A stretch of 64,000 nt of DNA from CAYSRC01 sp964446385 (GCA_964446385.1 CAYUOH010000006.1:58823-122822), one strand, 5' to 3'. Shown: positions 8,817 through 17,623, counted from the stretch's first letter. Notes: a model not told the origin generated them from the letters alone. Numbers and translations: made by a program.

Positions 8817-9350
8817 ATGAAGATTAGTATGTTTGGCCGCAAAGTGAACCTCAAAAAAAACTTTACAGACAAGGTCGAAAAACGTCTTGCAAAACTGGAC
8901 AAATTTTTTGACGACGATGCCGAGGCGCAGTTAAACGTTACAGTTGCCACAGGCCGACAAACTGTGGAGGTTACTGTAAAAAGTCAGGGATTTTTCTATC
9001 GCGCCGAACGTTCGGCGCGCGACATGGAAACTGCTTTCTGCGAAGCTGCGGATCTTATTACCCGTCAGATAATCAAGAACAAGGACAAGCTCGGCGCACG
9101 AATCAAGAAGGTTGAGGTCAGCGCGGAGGACGTTCCTTCCGAAGTTCTTGACGAACCTGCTACAGATTTTGAGGTTGTACGCAAAAAACATTTTGAGGTA
9201 CAGCCCATGCCCCCTGAGGAAGCCATCCTCCAGATGACCATGCTTGGACATTCCTTTTTTATCTTCATCGACTCCGAAACCTCCGAGCTCGGCGTGGTTT
9301 ACACCCGCAAGGACGGCAACTATGGTATACTCTACCCCGAAGTCAAATAA
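8817..9350 (+). CDS. hpf: Long-form ribosome hibernation promoting factor
   Basis: 177-residue protein that binds the 30S decoding centre and dimerises ribosomes into inactive 100S particles in stationary phase. Residues 1-100 form the HPF/YfiA domain (MKISMFGRKVNLKKNF, with VTVKSQGFFYRAERSARDM). Residues about 120-177 form the long-HPF C-terminal dimerisation domain (VVRKKHFEVQPMPPEEA, HSFFIFIDSETSELGVVYTR). The start is set at 8817 because AAAGGAGG lies seven bases upstream; an upstream in-frame codon at 8757 has no ribosome site. It is monocistronic, with a terminator at 9383. Confidence 0.93.
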   Translation: MKISMFGRKVNLKKNFTDKVEKRLAKLDKFFDDDAEAQLNVTVATGRQTVEVTVKSQGFFYRAERSARDMETAFCEAADLITRQIIKNKDKLGARIKKVEVSAEDVPSEVLDEPATDFEVVRKKHFEVQPMPPEEAILQMTMLGHSFFIFIDSETSELGVVYTRKDGNYGILYPEVK

Positions 9351-9382
9351 TATGATATAATAAACCTGCAGAAGCAAATTTT

Positions 9383-9413
9383 ACCGCGGCGCTTTTTGCG
9401 CCGCGGTTTTTTA
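9383..9413 (+). terminator. Terminator of hpf
   Basis: ACCGCGGCGC and GCGCCGCGGT are perfectly paired around TTTTT and followed by TTTTT. Confidence 0.9.
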
Positions 9414-9432
9414 AATTAAAGGGCATATATAA

Positions 9433-10545
9433 ATGAAATACAACGCGGTGGCCACCTGCGGCTTTGGCCTTGAATCTATACTGAGCTTTGAGCTTAAAAA
9501 ACTTAATATGGAGGATGTGCGTACCACCGACGGACGTGTGTTTTTTACATCCGACGGCAAGGGCATTGCAAGGGCCAATGTCTGCCTACGCACGGCGGAG
9601 CGTGTGCTTATCGTACTTGCCGAGTACGATGCGGTGACGTTTGATGAGCTGTTCGACGGCGCGAAGGCCGTGCATTGGGGCGATATCATTGGTCGCACCG
9701 ACGCCTTCCCTGTAAAGGGCTACACGATGCAGAGCACCCTGAGCTCGGTTCCTGCCTGCCAGTCCATAATAAAAAAGGCAGTGGTTGAAAGGATGAAAAT
9801 CGACCACAACAGCACCTTTCTTACCGAAAAGAGTGGCATTACAAAGATGATTCGGTTTTCTCTCATCAAGGACAAATGTACCCTTATGCTTGATACAAGT
9901 GGCGATGGCCTGCATAAAAGGGGATACCGCCCGCTGCTTAATGTGGCTCCGATCAAGGAAACCATCGCTGCAGGAATATGCGATTTTGCGAGGGTGTACC
10001 CCGAAAGCAGGGTGTACGACCCCTTCTGCGGAAGCGGCACATTGGTTATTGAAGCCGCACTGCGCGCGATGAACATCGCGCCGGGAATTAACCGCAGTTT
10101 TTCGGGTGAGAATTACTCGTTCCTGGGCAGCAACGTGTTTGATGCGGTAAAGGAGGAGGCCAGGGCTGCCGAAAGGCGGGACACGGAATTTGAGGCTGCA
10201 GGGAGCGATATAGACCGCGCAGCGGTGGAGCTAGCTTCCGCCAACGCCGAAAGGGCCGGCGTGGCCGATCGCGTAATGTTCTTCGAATGCGATGCGCGAA
10301 AGACGCAGTTCGACCCGGAGGACATCGTCCTTGCCAATCCCCCCTACGGAGAGCGCCTTATGAACGAGCTTGAGGTTAAGAAACTTTATTCGGAGTTTTA
10401 CGCCGGTTATTCGGCGCAGCAGGCGAAAGGCCTTTATATTATCTCATCCTATACCATGCTGGAGGACTCCTTCGGGAGGAAGGCGACCCGACGCCGCAAG
10501 CTTTACAACGGCATGCTTACCTGCCAGTTGTATATGTTCTATTAA
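9433..10545 (+). CDS. THUMP-domain class I rRNA (guanine-N2) methyltransferase
   Basis: SAM-dependent RNA methyltransferase of the RlmL/YpsC family, which modifies a guanosine of 23S rRNA. Order: an N-terminal ferredoxin-like plus THUMP region (about residues 1-155) for RNA binding, then a Rossmann-like catalytic domain. SAM motif I is VYDPFCGSGTLVIEAA (about residue 193 on). The catalytic NPPYGERL lies at about residue 297. At 370 residues it lacks the second methyltransferase domain of E. coli RlmKL, as expected in Firmicutes. The exact target base is inferred from the family only. Confidence 0.85.
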   Translation: MKYNAVATCGFGLESILSFELKKLNMEDVRTTDGRVFFTSDGKGIARANVCLRTAERVLIVLAEYDAVTFDELFDGAKAVHWGDIIGRTDAFPVKGYTMQSTLSSVPACQSIIKKAVVERMKIDHNSTFLTEKSGITKMIRFSLIKDKCTLMLDTSGDGLHKRGYRPLLNVAPIKETIAAGICDFARVYPESRVYDPFCGSGTLVIEAALRAMNIAPGINRSFSGENYSFLGSNVFDAVKEEARAAERRDTEFEAAGSDIDRAAVELASANAERAGVADRVMFFECDARKTQFDPEDIVLANPPYGERLMNELEVKKLYSEFYAGYSAQQAKGLYIISSYTMLEDSFGRKATRRRKLYNGMLTCQLYMFY

Positions 10546-10673
10546 TAGTAAATAGTACTTTACATTAATGTATCCCGGATTTATTATTTCTTGGTTTCCG
10601 GGTCGGACGGATGCGGCAGAAAAAGGTTTTTGAAAAATGTATAAAAAAAATATAATAAATTCAGCAAAAGGAC

Positions 10674-10702
10674 TTGATTTGCCAGATTATTTTTGCTAAT
10701 AT
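10674..10702 (+). promoter_or_regulatory. Promoter of the ribosomal superoperon
   Basis: TTGATT (10674-10679), 17-bp spacer, TAATAT (10697-10702). Start of transcription is predicted near 10709, about 305 nt before rpsJ. No equally good promoter was seen inside the operon. Confidence 0.75.
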
Positions 10703-10708
10703 ACTTAA

Positions 10709-11015
10709 GTGACTGCGACGATATGCGTTGAAGCGGGAGGTGGCCGCCTATGCTAAGGCGGGGAATTTCCGCGGAGTATGCCCGAGTCGTTAGAACCGGA
10801 CGAAAATCAATAATATGCGCTGTATGGATATGATGGTATTTACCATCCTATGTCGTTTTTGAAGACAGCGGTCGGACGTGCATTATGCAAACGACGACTA
10901 TCAACCGGAGACACTTTCAAGAGGAAGGTATCGCCGGGTTTCACAATGACCTGGATATGACACACACGGCCCAGTTTTTGAATCGTTCGCCAACAATTAA
11001 AACAGGAGGCGTAAA
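10709..11015 (+). promoter_or_regulatory. Structured 5' leader of the S10 operon (candidate autoregulatory RNA)
   Basis: A leader of about 300 nt with several self-complementary segments: GCCGCC (10744-10749) with GGCGG (10757-10761), GCGGGGAA with TTTCCGC just after, and GATGGTATTTACCATC at about 10831-10846. Leaders of this position and length commonly bind a ribosomal protein such as L4 in other bacteria. I cannot match this one to a named leader class. It also contains a 27-codon open frame at 10750 with a good ribosome-binding site, listed separately. Confidence 0.5.
10750..10833 (+). CDS. Possible 27-codon leader ORF upstream of rpsJ
   Basis: ATG at 10750 is preceded by GGGAGGTGG with seven bases between, a stronger ribosome site than many in this window. 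The frame runs 27 codons to TGA at 10831 (translation begins MLRRGISAEYARVVRTGRK). It overlaps the leader hairpins, so its translation could affect folding. It may also be chance: the peptide matches nothing I know, and the start codon sits in a hairpin loop. Confidence 0.25.
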   Translation: MLRRGISAEYARVVRTGRKSIICAVWI

Positions 11016-11327
11016 ATGGCAGTCAAGCAAATAATCAGGGTTCGCATCAAAGGCTACGACCACGAACAGGTGGACAAGGCAGCTGAGACTATCGTAGAAA
11101 CCGCAAAGCGCACTGGCGCACGCGTTTCAGGTCCCATCCCCCTACCCACTGACAAGGAAATAGTAACAGTCCTTCGTGCTGTCCACAAATACAAGGACAG
11201 CCGTGAGCAGTTTGAAATGCGTATCCACAAGAGACTTATTGATATTCTCAAGCCGTCAAATAAGACAGTAGAGAGCTTAACAAGTCTCCAGCTTCCCGCC
11301 GGTGTCGATATCGAAATCAAGCTCTGA
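11016..11327 (+). CDS. rpsJ: 30S ribosomal protein S10
   Basis: 103-residue uS10, a small-subunit head protein and, as NusE, partner of NusB in antitermination. The family-specific segments RVRIKGYDHEQVDKAA, TGARVSGPIPLPT and the C-terminal LPAGVDIEIKL are intact. It is the first gene of the operon; ACAGGAGG precedes the ATG. Confidence 0.97.
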   Translation: MAVKQIIRVRIKGYDHEQVDKAAETIVETAKRTGARVSGPIPLPTDKEIVTVLRAVHKYKDSREQFEMRIHKRLIDILKPSNKTVESLTSLQLPAGVDIEIKL

Positions 11328-11398
11328 TTTCACAGTATCGCGCCAGACGGTCATGTTGGCCCTGAGCCAACCAATAACCTATCAGGAGGAAACTCACA

Positions 11399-12034
11399 AT
11401 GCAGAAAGGCATTATCGGAAAGAAAATCGGAATGACACAGATTTTTGACGAAAACGCTAACGTCATTCCCGTAACCGTCTTAGAGGCCGGCCCTTGCGTG
11501 GTCGTCCAGAAGAAAACCGTTGATAACGACGGCTATGCCGCAGTCCAGCTGGGCTTCGGCGATGCAACGGTTAAGAACACCAGCAAACCCCTCAAGGGAC
11601 ATTTCGACAAAGCTGACGTAGCGCTGAAGAAATATCTGCGCGAGTTCAAATTTGACGACATCGATGCTCTGAATGTCGGAGACATCGTAAAAGCTGACAC
11701 CTTCCAGGTCGGCGACGTTGTAGACGTTGTCGGCACCAGCAAAGGCAAGGGCTACGAAGGCGTTATCAAACGCTTCAACGCCCACAGCCTCAAGGAAACC
11801 CACGGTACCGGTCCTGTTCATCATCATGCAGGTTCCAACGGCTCATCTTCCTATCCTTCCCGTGTTATGAAGGGCAAGAAGCTTCCCGGACATATGGGAG
11901 TCGATCGCGTAACGGTACAGAATCTCACCATTGTCAAGGTTGATGCCGAAAACAACCTCATCGCTATCAAGGGCGCCGTTCCCGGTCCCAAGGACGGTGT
12001 CGTCTGCATCAGCAATGCAATCAAAAAGGCTTAA
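11399..12034 (+). CDS. rplC: 50S ribosomal protein L3
   Basis: 211-residue uL3, one of the early 23S rRNA assembly proteins near the peptidyl transferase centre. It begins MQKGIIGKKIGMTQIFDE and carries the central extension loop with GPVHHHAGSNGSSSYPSRVMKGKKLPGHMG (about residues 137-166, in two parts around the loop tip). CAGGAGGAAA precedes the start, 71 bp after rpsJ. Confidence 0.97.
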   Translation: MQKGIIGKKIGMTQIFDENANVIPVTVLEAGPCVVVQKKTVDNDGYAAVQLGFGDATVKNTSKPLKGHFDKADVALKKYLREFKFDDIDALNVGDIVKADTFQVGDVVDVVGTSKGKGYEGVIKRFNAHSLKETHGTGPVHHHAGSNGSSSYPSRVMKGKKLPGHMGVDRVTVQNLTIVKVDAENNLIAIKGAVPGPKDGVVCISNAIKKA

Positions 12035-12048
12035 GGGAGGAACATATA

Positions 12049-12675
12049 ATGGCTATGCTTAAAGTTTACGATATGGCGGGCAAAGAAGTTTCCTCTGTCG
12101 AGCTTTCGGACGCCGTATTCGGTATCGAACCCAATAAAGTAGTAATGCACAGTGCAGTTGTTGCCTATCTGGCCAATCAACGTCAGGGCACACAGTCCAC
12201 AAAGACCCGCAGTGAGGTCTCCGGCGGAGGCAAGAAGCCATGGCGTCAGAAAGGAACCGGCCGCGCACGTCAGGGCTCCACAAGGGCTCCCCAGTGGACA
12301 CACGGTGGTATCGCATTCGGCCCCAAGCCCCGCGACTACCGCATAACCCTAAACAAAAAGGTCAAACGTCTGGCAATCCTTTCAGCCCTCTCTTCCAAGG
12401 TTGCCGAGAACGAGCTGGTTATAGTAGACAACATCACAATTGACGAATACAAGACCAAGAAAATGGCTGCCATGCTAAACGGTCTGGACGCTCAGAAAAA
12501 GTCTTTAATCGTCACCGCCGAAAAGAATGATTATGTTATCAAGAGTGCGGCTAACCTGCCCGGCGTACTAACAACCCTCTTCAACACAATCAATATTTAT
12601 GATATTCTCAACTGCGGAAAGATGATCATATCGCTAGACGCAGTCAAGAAGATAGAGGAGGTCTACACGAAATGA
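12049..12675 (+). CDS. rplD: 50S ribosomal protein L4
   Basis: 208-residue uL4, whose long loop (KTRSEVSGGGKKPWRQKGTG, about residues 46-65) lines the peptide exit tunnel. In enterobacteria L4 also represses its own operon through the leader, making it the first candidate to act on the leader at 10709. It starts 14 bp after rplC with GGGAGGAAC upstream; its stop overlaps the rplW start. Confidence 0.97.
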   Translation: MAMLKVYDMAGKEVSSVELSDAVFGIEPNKVVMHSAVVAYLANQRQGTQSTKTRSEVSGGGKKPWRQKGTGRARQGSTRAPQWTHGGIAFGPKPRDYRITLNKKVKRLAILSALSSKVAENELVIVDNITIDEYKTKKMAAMLNGLDAQKKSLIVTAEKNDYVIKSAANLPGVLTTLFNTINIYDILNCGKMIISLDAVKKIEEVYTK

Positions 12676-12968
12676 ATAGTGCACAGGATATCATCCTCGC
12701 TCCGATAATAACCGAAAAGAGCATGTCCGCTATCGCTCTTAAAAAATACACCTTCAAGGTAGCCAAAACTGCCGGCAAGATTGAAATTGCCAAGGCTGTT
12801 GAAGAGCTATTCGACGGTGTAAAGGTTGCCAAGGTCAACACAATCAATGTTCTTGGCAGATTTCGCCGTCAGGGATCCAACAGCGGATACACCCCCGCAT
12901 GGAAAAAGGCCGTTGTCACACTTACACAGGACAGCAAGGGAATCGCTTTCTTCGAAAGCATGACCTAA
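12672..12968 (+). CDS. rplW: 50S ribosomal protein L23
   Basis: 98-residue uL23, at the exit-tunnel rim where SRP and trigger factor dock. Recognised by DIILAPIITEKSM and the loop INVLGRFRRQG. The ATG overlaps the rplD stop as ATGA, indicating translational coupling. Confidence 0.97.
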   Translation: MNSAQDIILAPIITEKSMSAIALKKYTFKVAKTAGKIEIAKAVEELFDGVKVAKVNTINVLGRFRRQGSNSGYTPAWKKAVVTLTQDSKGIAFFESMT

Positions 12969-13084
12969 TTAACGTCAACAACTGACGTACAGCCAGCATT
13001 CAATACATACAATATCAGAATGCACGGGCACAGTATGGGAAACCCTGTCCGTTTCCCGCAAAGCTCAAAAGGAGAAAATATTAA

Positions 13085-13915
13085 ATGGCTATCAAGAAGT
13101 TTAAACCGACAACTCCGGGCCGTCGCGGCATGTCCGTGACCGACTACTCCGGATTGTCCAAGGTAGAGCCGGAAAAGAGCTTGCTCGAGCCTATCAAAAA
13201 ACATTCCGGCCGCAACAATACCGGTCGCATCACCGTTCGTCATCACGGCGGCGGCAACCGTCAGAAATATCGTGTTATCGACTTCAAACGTGACAAATTC
13301 GATATTCCCGCAACGGTTAAGACCCTTGAGTACGATCCCAACCGCAGCGCGCACGTTGCACTGCTCGAGTACGCAGACGGCGAGAAGCGCTACATCATTG
13401 CTCCCGTAGACCTGAAGGTAGGCGACTCCGTTATGTCCGGCCCCAACGCTGACATCAAGCCCGGTAACGCCCTTCCCTTCGCTAACATCCCCGTCGGTAC
13501 AGTTATCCACAACGTAGAGCTTTACCCCGGCAAGGGCGCCCAGTTGGTCCGCTCCGCCGGCAACATGGCTCAGCTGATGGCTAAGGAAGGCAAACTTGCA
13601 CTCGTAAGATTACCCAGCGGCGAGCTCCGCAACGTTCCCATCAACTGCATGGCCTCAATCGGGCAGGTAGGAAACGTTGATTACTCCAATGTTTCACTCG
13701 GCAAAGCAGGCCGTAGACGTAACATGGGCTGGCGTCCCGCCGTTCGCGGCTCTGCCATGAACCCAGTAGACCATCCCCACGGCGGCGGCGAAGGCAAGAG
13801 CCCTATCGGCCGTCCAGGCCCTGTAACTCCTTGGGGCAAGCCCGCACTCGGTTACAAGACACGTTCCAAACACAATCGTTCTGACAAACAAATTGTCAGA
13901 CGTCGCAACGGTTAA
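13085..13915 (+). CDS. rplB: 50S ribosomal protein L2
   Basis: 276-residue uL2, needed for subunit joining and peptidyl transferase activity. MAIKKFKPTTPGRRG opens the protein. The conserved catalytic-centre segment NPVDHPHGGGEGKS holds the key histidine (about residue 230). The 116-bp gap from rplW is the widest inside this part of the operon. It contains a GGGAAA/TTTCCC hairpin at about 13037-13059 but no clear promoter. Confidence 0.97.
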   Translation: MAIKKFKPTTPGRRGMSVTDYSGLSKVEPEKSLLEPIKKHSGRNNTGRITVRHHGGGNRQKYRVIDFKRDKFDIPATVKTLEYDPNRSAHVALLEYADGEKRYIIAPVDLKVGDSVMSGPNADIKPGNALPFANIPVGTVIHNVELYPGKGAQLVRSAGNMAQLMAKEGKLALVRLPSGELRNVPINCMASIGQVGNVDYSNVSLGKAGRRRNMGWRPAVRGSAMNPVDHPHGGGEGKSPIGRPGPVTPWGKPALGYKTRSKHNRSDKQIVRRRNG

Positions 13916-13929
13916 GGAGGCGTTTAATA

Positions 13930-14208
13930 ATGGGTAGAAGTATAAAGAAGGGGCCGTTCGTACAGCCTGTCCTGCTCAAGAGAGTAAAAGAGATGAACGC
14001 CGCCGGTGAAAAACGCATTTTAAAGACCTGGAGCCGTTCTTCAACAATATTCCCGGATTTCGTGGGCCACACATTCGCAATTCATGACGGCCGCAAGCAC
14101 GTTCCGGTATACATAACCGAAGACATGGTCGGTCACAAGCTCGGTGAGTTCGCACCCACCCGCCTGTTCCGCGGCCATTCCGGTTCCAAAACATCAAAGA
14201 GTAAATAA
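13930..14208 (+). CDS. rpsS: 30S ribosomal protein S19
   Basis: 92-residue uS19 of the small-subunit head, contacting S13 and the A-site tRNA. MGRSIKKGPFVQPVLL and GHKLGEFAPTRLFRGH are diagnostic. AAGGAGG precedes the ATG, 14 bp after rplB. Confidence 0.97.
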   Translation: MGRSIKKGPFVQPVLLKRVKEMNAAGEKRILKTWSRSSTIFPDFVGHTFAIHDGRKHVPVYITEDMVGHKLGEFAPTRLFRGHSGSKTSKSK

Positions 14209-14225
14209 GAAGGGGAGAATAGACA

Positions 14226-14564
14226 ATGGAAGCTAAGGCATTTTTGAAATATTGCCGCATTACCCCGAGGAAAGTTCAGATCGTTCTTGATCTGATTCGC
14301 GGCGAAAGCCTCGAAAAGGTGCAGGCAATTCTAAAGTACACACGAAAGTCTGCCTGCGAGCCTCTTCTGAAGCTTGTCAATTCCGCTGCTGCCAACGCCG
14401 AGAACAACTTCGGTATGGACAGACACTCCCTTTATGTCGCCGAGTGCTTTGCATCACCCGGACCTACCCTCAAGAGGATTCGTCCCCGTGCACACGGCAG
14501 AGCAGATCGAGAGCTCAAGAGAACATCTCACATCACAGTTGTTCTCAAAGAGCGTGAAGCATAA
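14226..14564 (+). CDS. rplV: 50S ribosomal protein L22
   Basis: 112-residue uL22, whose beta hairpin lines the exit tunnel; the tip region FASPGPTLKRIRPRAHGRA is intact. AGAAGGGGAG lies ahead of the ATG. Confidence 0.97.
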   Translation: MEAKAFLKYCRITPRKVQIVLDLIRGESLEKVQAILKYTRKSACEPLLKLVNSAAANAENNFGMDRHSLYVAECFASPGPTLKRIRPRAHGRADRELKRTSHITVVLKEREA

Positions 14565-14577
14565 GGAGATATGGAAT

Positions 14578-15243
14578 ATGGGACAAAAAGTTAATCCGCA
14601 CGGCCTACGCGTTGGCGTCATCAAAAACTGGGATTCCAACTGGATTGCCAGAAAAAGTGAAATGGGAGACCTGATTCTCGAGGATTACAAGCTCCGCGAG
14701 TACATCAAAAAGAAACTGTTTGGCGCAGGCGTTTCTAAGACCACAATTGAACGATCCAATCAAGGCGTTCGTGTTACCATTCACTGTGCAAAACCCGGTA
14801 TGGTTATCGGGCGCGGCGGTGATGAGATCGGTAAGCTTGAAGCTCAGCTTTCTAAGCTTGTCGGAAAAGAAATCAAGGTTGGCATCGAATCTATCCGTAA
14901 CCAGGATACAGATGCTCAGCTGGTTGCCGAGAATATCGCCGGTCAGCTCGAGCGCCGCGCTTCCTTCCGCCGTGCGATGAAACAAAGCATTCAGCGCGCC
15001 ATGCGTATGGGATCCAAGGGTATCAAGGTTACCATCAGCGGCCGTCTCAACGGCGCCGACATTGCCCGCAGCGAGAGCTATCATGAAGGTACAATTCCTC
15101 TGCAGACACTGCGCGCCGATATCGACTACGGCTTCGCAGAGGCCAAAACAACTTACGGACGAATCGGTGTCAAGACCTGGATCTACAAGGGTGAGGTTCT
15201 GAGTTCCGTTAAGAAAGTAGCCCGGGAAGGAGGCAAAAAATAA
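14578..15243 (+). CDS. rpsC: 30S ribosomal protein S3
   Basis: 221-residue uS3 with an N-terminal type-2 KH domain (GMVIGRGGDEIGKLE) and a C-terminal domain containing RRAMKQSIQRAMRMGSKGIK, at the mRNA entry site. The start was set at 14578 (MGQKVNPHGLRVG, the family N-terminus) behind AAGGAGAT. The frame is open further upstream across rplV but has no ribosome site there. TAA overlaps the rplP ATG by one base. Confidence 0.97.
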   Translation: MGQKVNPHGLRVGVIKNWDSNWIARKSEMGDLILEDYKLREYIKKKLFGAGVSKTTIERSNQGVRVTIHCAKPGMVIGRGGDEIGKLEAQLSKLVGKEIKVGIESIRNQDTDAQLVAENIAGQLERRASFRRAMKQSIQRAMRMGSKGIKVTISGRLNGADIARSESYHEGTIPLQTLRADIDYGFAEAKTTYGRIGVKTWIYKGEVLSSVKKVAREGGKK

Positions 15244-15668
15244 TGCTGCTGCCCAAAAGAGTTAAATATCGTCGCGTTCATCGCGGTCGTATGAAAGGTA
15301 AAGCACTTCGAGGCAATACCGTTACATACGGTGATTACGGCCTTGTTGCTCTCGAGCCAAGCTGGATCAAATCCAACCAGATCGAAGCTGCCCGTATCGC
15401 CATGACCCGTTACATCAAGCGCGGCGGCAATGTTTGGATCAAAATTTTCCCGGATAAGCCTGTTACACAAAAACCGGCTGAAACCCGAATGGGTTCCGGT
15501 AAAGGCAGTCCGGAGTACTGGGTTGCCGTTGTAAAGCCCGGCCGTGTTATGTTTGAAATCGGCGGCGTTTCCGACGAGGATGCTCTTGAGGCTATGCGTC
15601 TCGCATCCCACAAGCTCCCCATCAAGACCAAGGTTATTAAAAAAGAAGTGGAGGATGATGAGCAATGA
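15243..15668 (+). CDS. rplP: 50S ribosomal protein L16
   Basis: 141-residue uL16, which positions A-site tRNA. MLLPKRVKYRRVHRGRMKG opens the protein and KPAETRMGSGKGSPEYWVA is the signature. It overlaps rpsC by one base and rpmC by four (ATGA). Confidence 0.97.
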   Translation: MLLPKRVKYRRVHRGRMKGKALRGNTVTYGDYGLVALEPSWIKSNQIEAARIAMTRYIKRGGNVWIKIFPDKPVTQKPAETRMGSGKGSPEYWVAVVKPGRVMFEIGGVSDEDALEAMRLASHKLPIKTKVIKKEVEDDEQ

Positions 15669-15865
15669 AGGCAGTAGAGCTTAGTAAGCTGAAGGATCAG
15701 GACCTTGAAAAGCAGCTTGCCGACCTTAAGTCAGAGCTTTTCAATCTCCGTTTCCAGCATGCAATTAACCAGCTTGACAACCCCAATAAACTTGTTGAGG
15801 TAAGACGTGACATCGCCCGCGTTAAGACAGTTATCCGTGCCCGCGAGCTGAACGTTGAAGAATAA
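15665..15865 (+). CDS. rpmC: 50S ribosomal protein L29
   Basis: 66-residue helical uL29 near the exit-tunnel opening. The signature LKSELFNLRFQHAINQL is present. The start overlaps the rplP stop. Confidence 0.95.
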   Translation: MKAVELSKLKDQDLEKQLADLKSELFNLRFQHAINQLDNPNKLVEVRRDIARVKTVIRARELNVEE

Positions 15866-15882
15866 TAGGGAGGAGACAAATA

Positions 15883-16140
15883 ATGAGCGAACGTAATCTT
15901 AGAAAAACAAATATCGGCAAAGTCGTCAGCAACAAGATGGACAAGACCATCGTTGTAGCAATCGAAGACAGTGTCAGGCATCCTCTCTATAAGAAAATCA
16001 TCAAGCGCACCGTCAAGTTCAAGGCACACGATGAGAATAACGAGTGCAACATAGGCGACCGTGTAGAGATTATGGAGACACGTCCTCTGTCCAAGGACAA
16101 GAGATGGCGTCTTACAAAAATTTTGGAGAAGGCTAAATAG
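15883..16140 (+). CDS. rpsQ: 30S ribosomal protein S17
   Basis: 85-residue OB-fold protein uS17, a primary 16S rRNA binder. It contains GKVVSNKMDKTIVV and the signature ending in RPLSKDKRWRLTKI. TAGGGAGGAG lies upstream. Confidence 0.96.
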   Translation: MSERNLRKTNIGKVVSNKMDKTIVVAIEDSVRHPLYKKIIKRTVKFKAHDENNECNIGDRVEIMETRPLSKDKRWRLTKILEKAK

Positions 16141-16158
16141 CCGAAAGGAGGAGCTTCT

Positions 16159-16527
16159 GTGGTTCAGATGCAAACCTACCTCAAGGTAGCCGACAACACC
16201 GGTGCCAAGGAACTAATGTGCATTCGTGTTCTTGGCGGTTCCCGCAAGAGGTATGCTAATATCGGTGACGTCATTGTGGCGTCCGTAAAGAAAGCCGCTC
16301 CCGGCGGCTCAGTCAAAAAGGGCGATGTCGTAAAGGCAGTTATCGTCCGCAGCAAAAAAGGTCTTCGCAGAGATGACGGCAGCTACATCCGTTTCGATGA
16401 AAACGCCGCCGTAATCATCAAGGAAGACAAAAACCCCACCGGCACCCGTATCTTCGGGCCGGTCGCAAGAGAGCTTCGTGAGAAGGACTACACCAAGATC
16501 CTTTCTCTGGCTCCCGAAGTACTTTAA
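16159..16527 (+). CDS. rplN: 50S ribosomal protein L14
   Basis: 122-residue uL14 at the subunit interface. The start is GTG at 16159, nine bases after GAAAGGAGG. It gives the family length and the usual N-terminus (VQMQTYLKVADNTGAKE). A downstream ATG would remove three conserved residues. The signature GDVIVASVKKAAPGGSVKKG is present. Confidence 0.96.
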   Translation: MVQMQTYLKVADNTGAKELMCIRVLGGSRKRYANIGDVIVASVKKAAPGGSVKKGDVVKAVIVRSKKGLRRDDGSYIRFDENAAVIIKEDKNPTGTRIFGPVARELREKDYTKILSLAPEVL

Positions 16528-16545
16528 AAGGAGGCCGGACACAAT

Positions 16546-16863
16546 ATGAGTAAAGTTCATGTAAAGACCGGCGATACAGTCATGATCATTTCCGGTCGTG
16601 ACCACGGCAACACCGGCAAGGTTCTCCAGGTTGCCCCCTCCGAAAACAAAGTTATCGTTGAAGGTCAGAATTTCGTAACAAAACACATCAAACCCCGTAA
16701 GCAGGGCGAGGCCGGCGGTGTTGTGAAAGCCGAGGCCCCTCTTTATGCCAGCAAGGTTATGCTTGTCTGCCCTAAATGTGAAAAGGCAACTCGCGTAGGC
16801 CACAGCTTTGACACCAAAGGCAACAAGAAGCGCGTTTGCAAACATTGCGGCGCAGAATTTTAA
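16546..16863 (+). CDS. rplX: 50S ribosomal protein L24 with zinc-ribbon-like C-terminus
   Basis: 105-residue uL24; an N-terminal KOW motif (GDTVMIISGRDHGNTGKVLQ) initiates 50S assembly. The C-terminal third carries two CxxC pairs (CPKC and CKHC, about residues 81-102), which could hold zinc. Many E. coli-like L24 proteins lack these. Confidence 0.95.
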   Translation: MSKVHVKTGDTVMIISGRDHGNTGKVLQVAPSENKVIVEGQNFVTKHIKPRKQGEAGGVVKAEAPLYASKVMLVCPKCEKATRVGHSFDTKGNKKRVCKHCGAEF

Positions 16864-16884
16864 GGGGAGGGAGTAAAGATTAAT

Positions 16885-17424
16885 ATGGCACGTTTAAAAG
16901 AAATGTATGTTAAAGAAGTAGCTCCCGCTCTTATGAAGAAGTTCAACTACAAGAGCACCATGCAGATTCCCAAGCTTGACAAGGTTGTTGTCAACGTAGC
17001 TTGCGGCGAAGCAAGAGATAACCCCAAAATCATGGAGGCTGTCCTCGGCGATCTGGCCAAAATCACCGGTCAGAAGGCTATCATTTGCAACGCAAGAAAA
17101 TCCGTCGCGAACTTCAAGCTTCGTGAAGGAATGCCCATCGGCGCTAAGGTAACACTCCGCGGCGACAGGATGTACGAGTTTATCGACAGGCTTTTCAACG
17201 TTGCACTGCCACGTGTCCGTGATTTCCGCGGGATCAGCGCCGACAGCTTTGACGGCCGCGGCAACTATGCTCTTGGTCTCAAAGAACAGCTGATCTTCCC
17301 CGAAATCGACTACGACAAGGTAGATGCTATTCGCGGTATGGATATCGCTTTTGTAACAACAGCTACCAACGACGAAGAGGCCAGAGAATTGCTAAGAGCT
17401 CTCGGCGCTCCGTTCGCAGGTTAA
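16885..17424 (+). CDS. rplE: 50S ribosomal protein L5
   Basis: 179-residue uL5 that binds 5S rRNA and the P-site tRNA elbow. The signature is the segment including IPKLDKVVVNVACGEA; RDFRGISADSFDGRGNY is also typical. AGGGGAGGGAG precedes the ATG. Confidence 0.97.
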   Translation: MARLKEMYVKEVAPALMKKFNYKSTMQIPKLDKVVVNVACGEARDNPKIMEAVLGDLAKITGQKAIICNARKSVANFKLREGMPIGAKVTLRGDRMYEFIDRLFNVALPRVRDFRGISADSFDGRGNYALGLKEQLIFPEIDYDKVDAIRGMDIAFVTTATNDEEARELLRALGAPFAG

Positions 17425-17437
17425 GGGGGATTAAATT

Positions 17438-17623
17438 ATGGCAAAAAAATCCATGATCAACAAACAGCAGGCAGAGCCCAAGTTTTCAACACGCGCCTAC
17501 AACAGATGTAAAATCTGCGGACGTCCCCATGCATACCTGCGCAAATACGGTGTCTGCCGTATCTGCTTCAGGAACCTTGCATACAAGGGCGAAATCCCCG
17601 GCGTAAAAAAAGCCAGTTGGTAA
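17438..17623 (+). CDS. rpsN: 30S ribosomal protein S14, zinc type
   Basis: 61-residue short uS14 with the zinc site CKICGRPHAYLRKYGVCRIC (CxxC-x12-CxxC). This is the Firmicute type Z form, not the longer zinc-free form that replaces it under zinc starvation. Confidence 0.96.
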   Translation: MAKKSMINKQQAEPKFSTRAYNRCKICGRPHAYLRKYGVCRICFRNLAYKGEIPGVKKASW

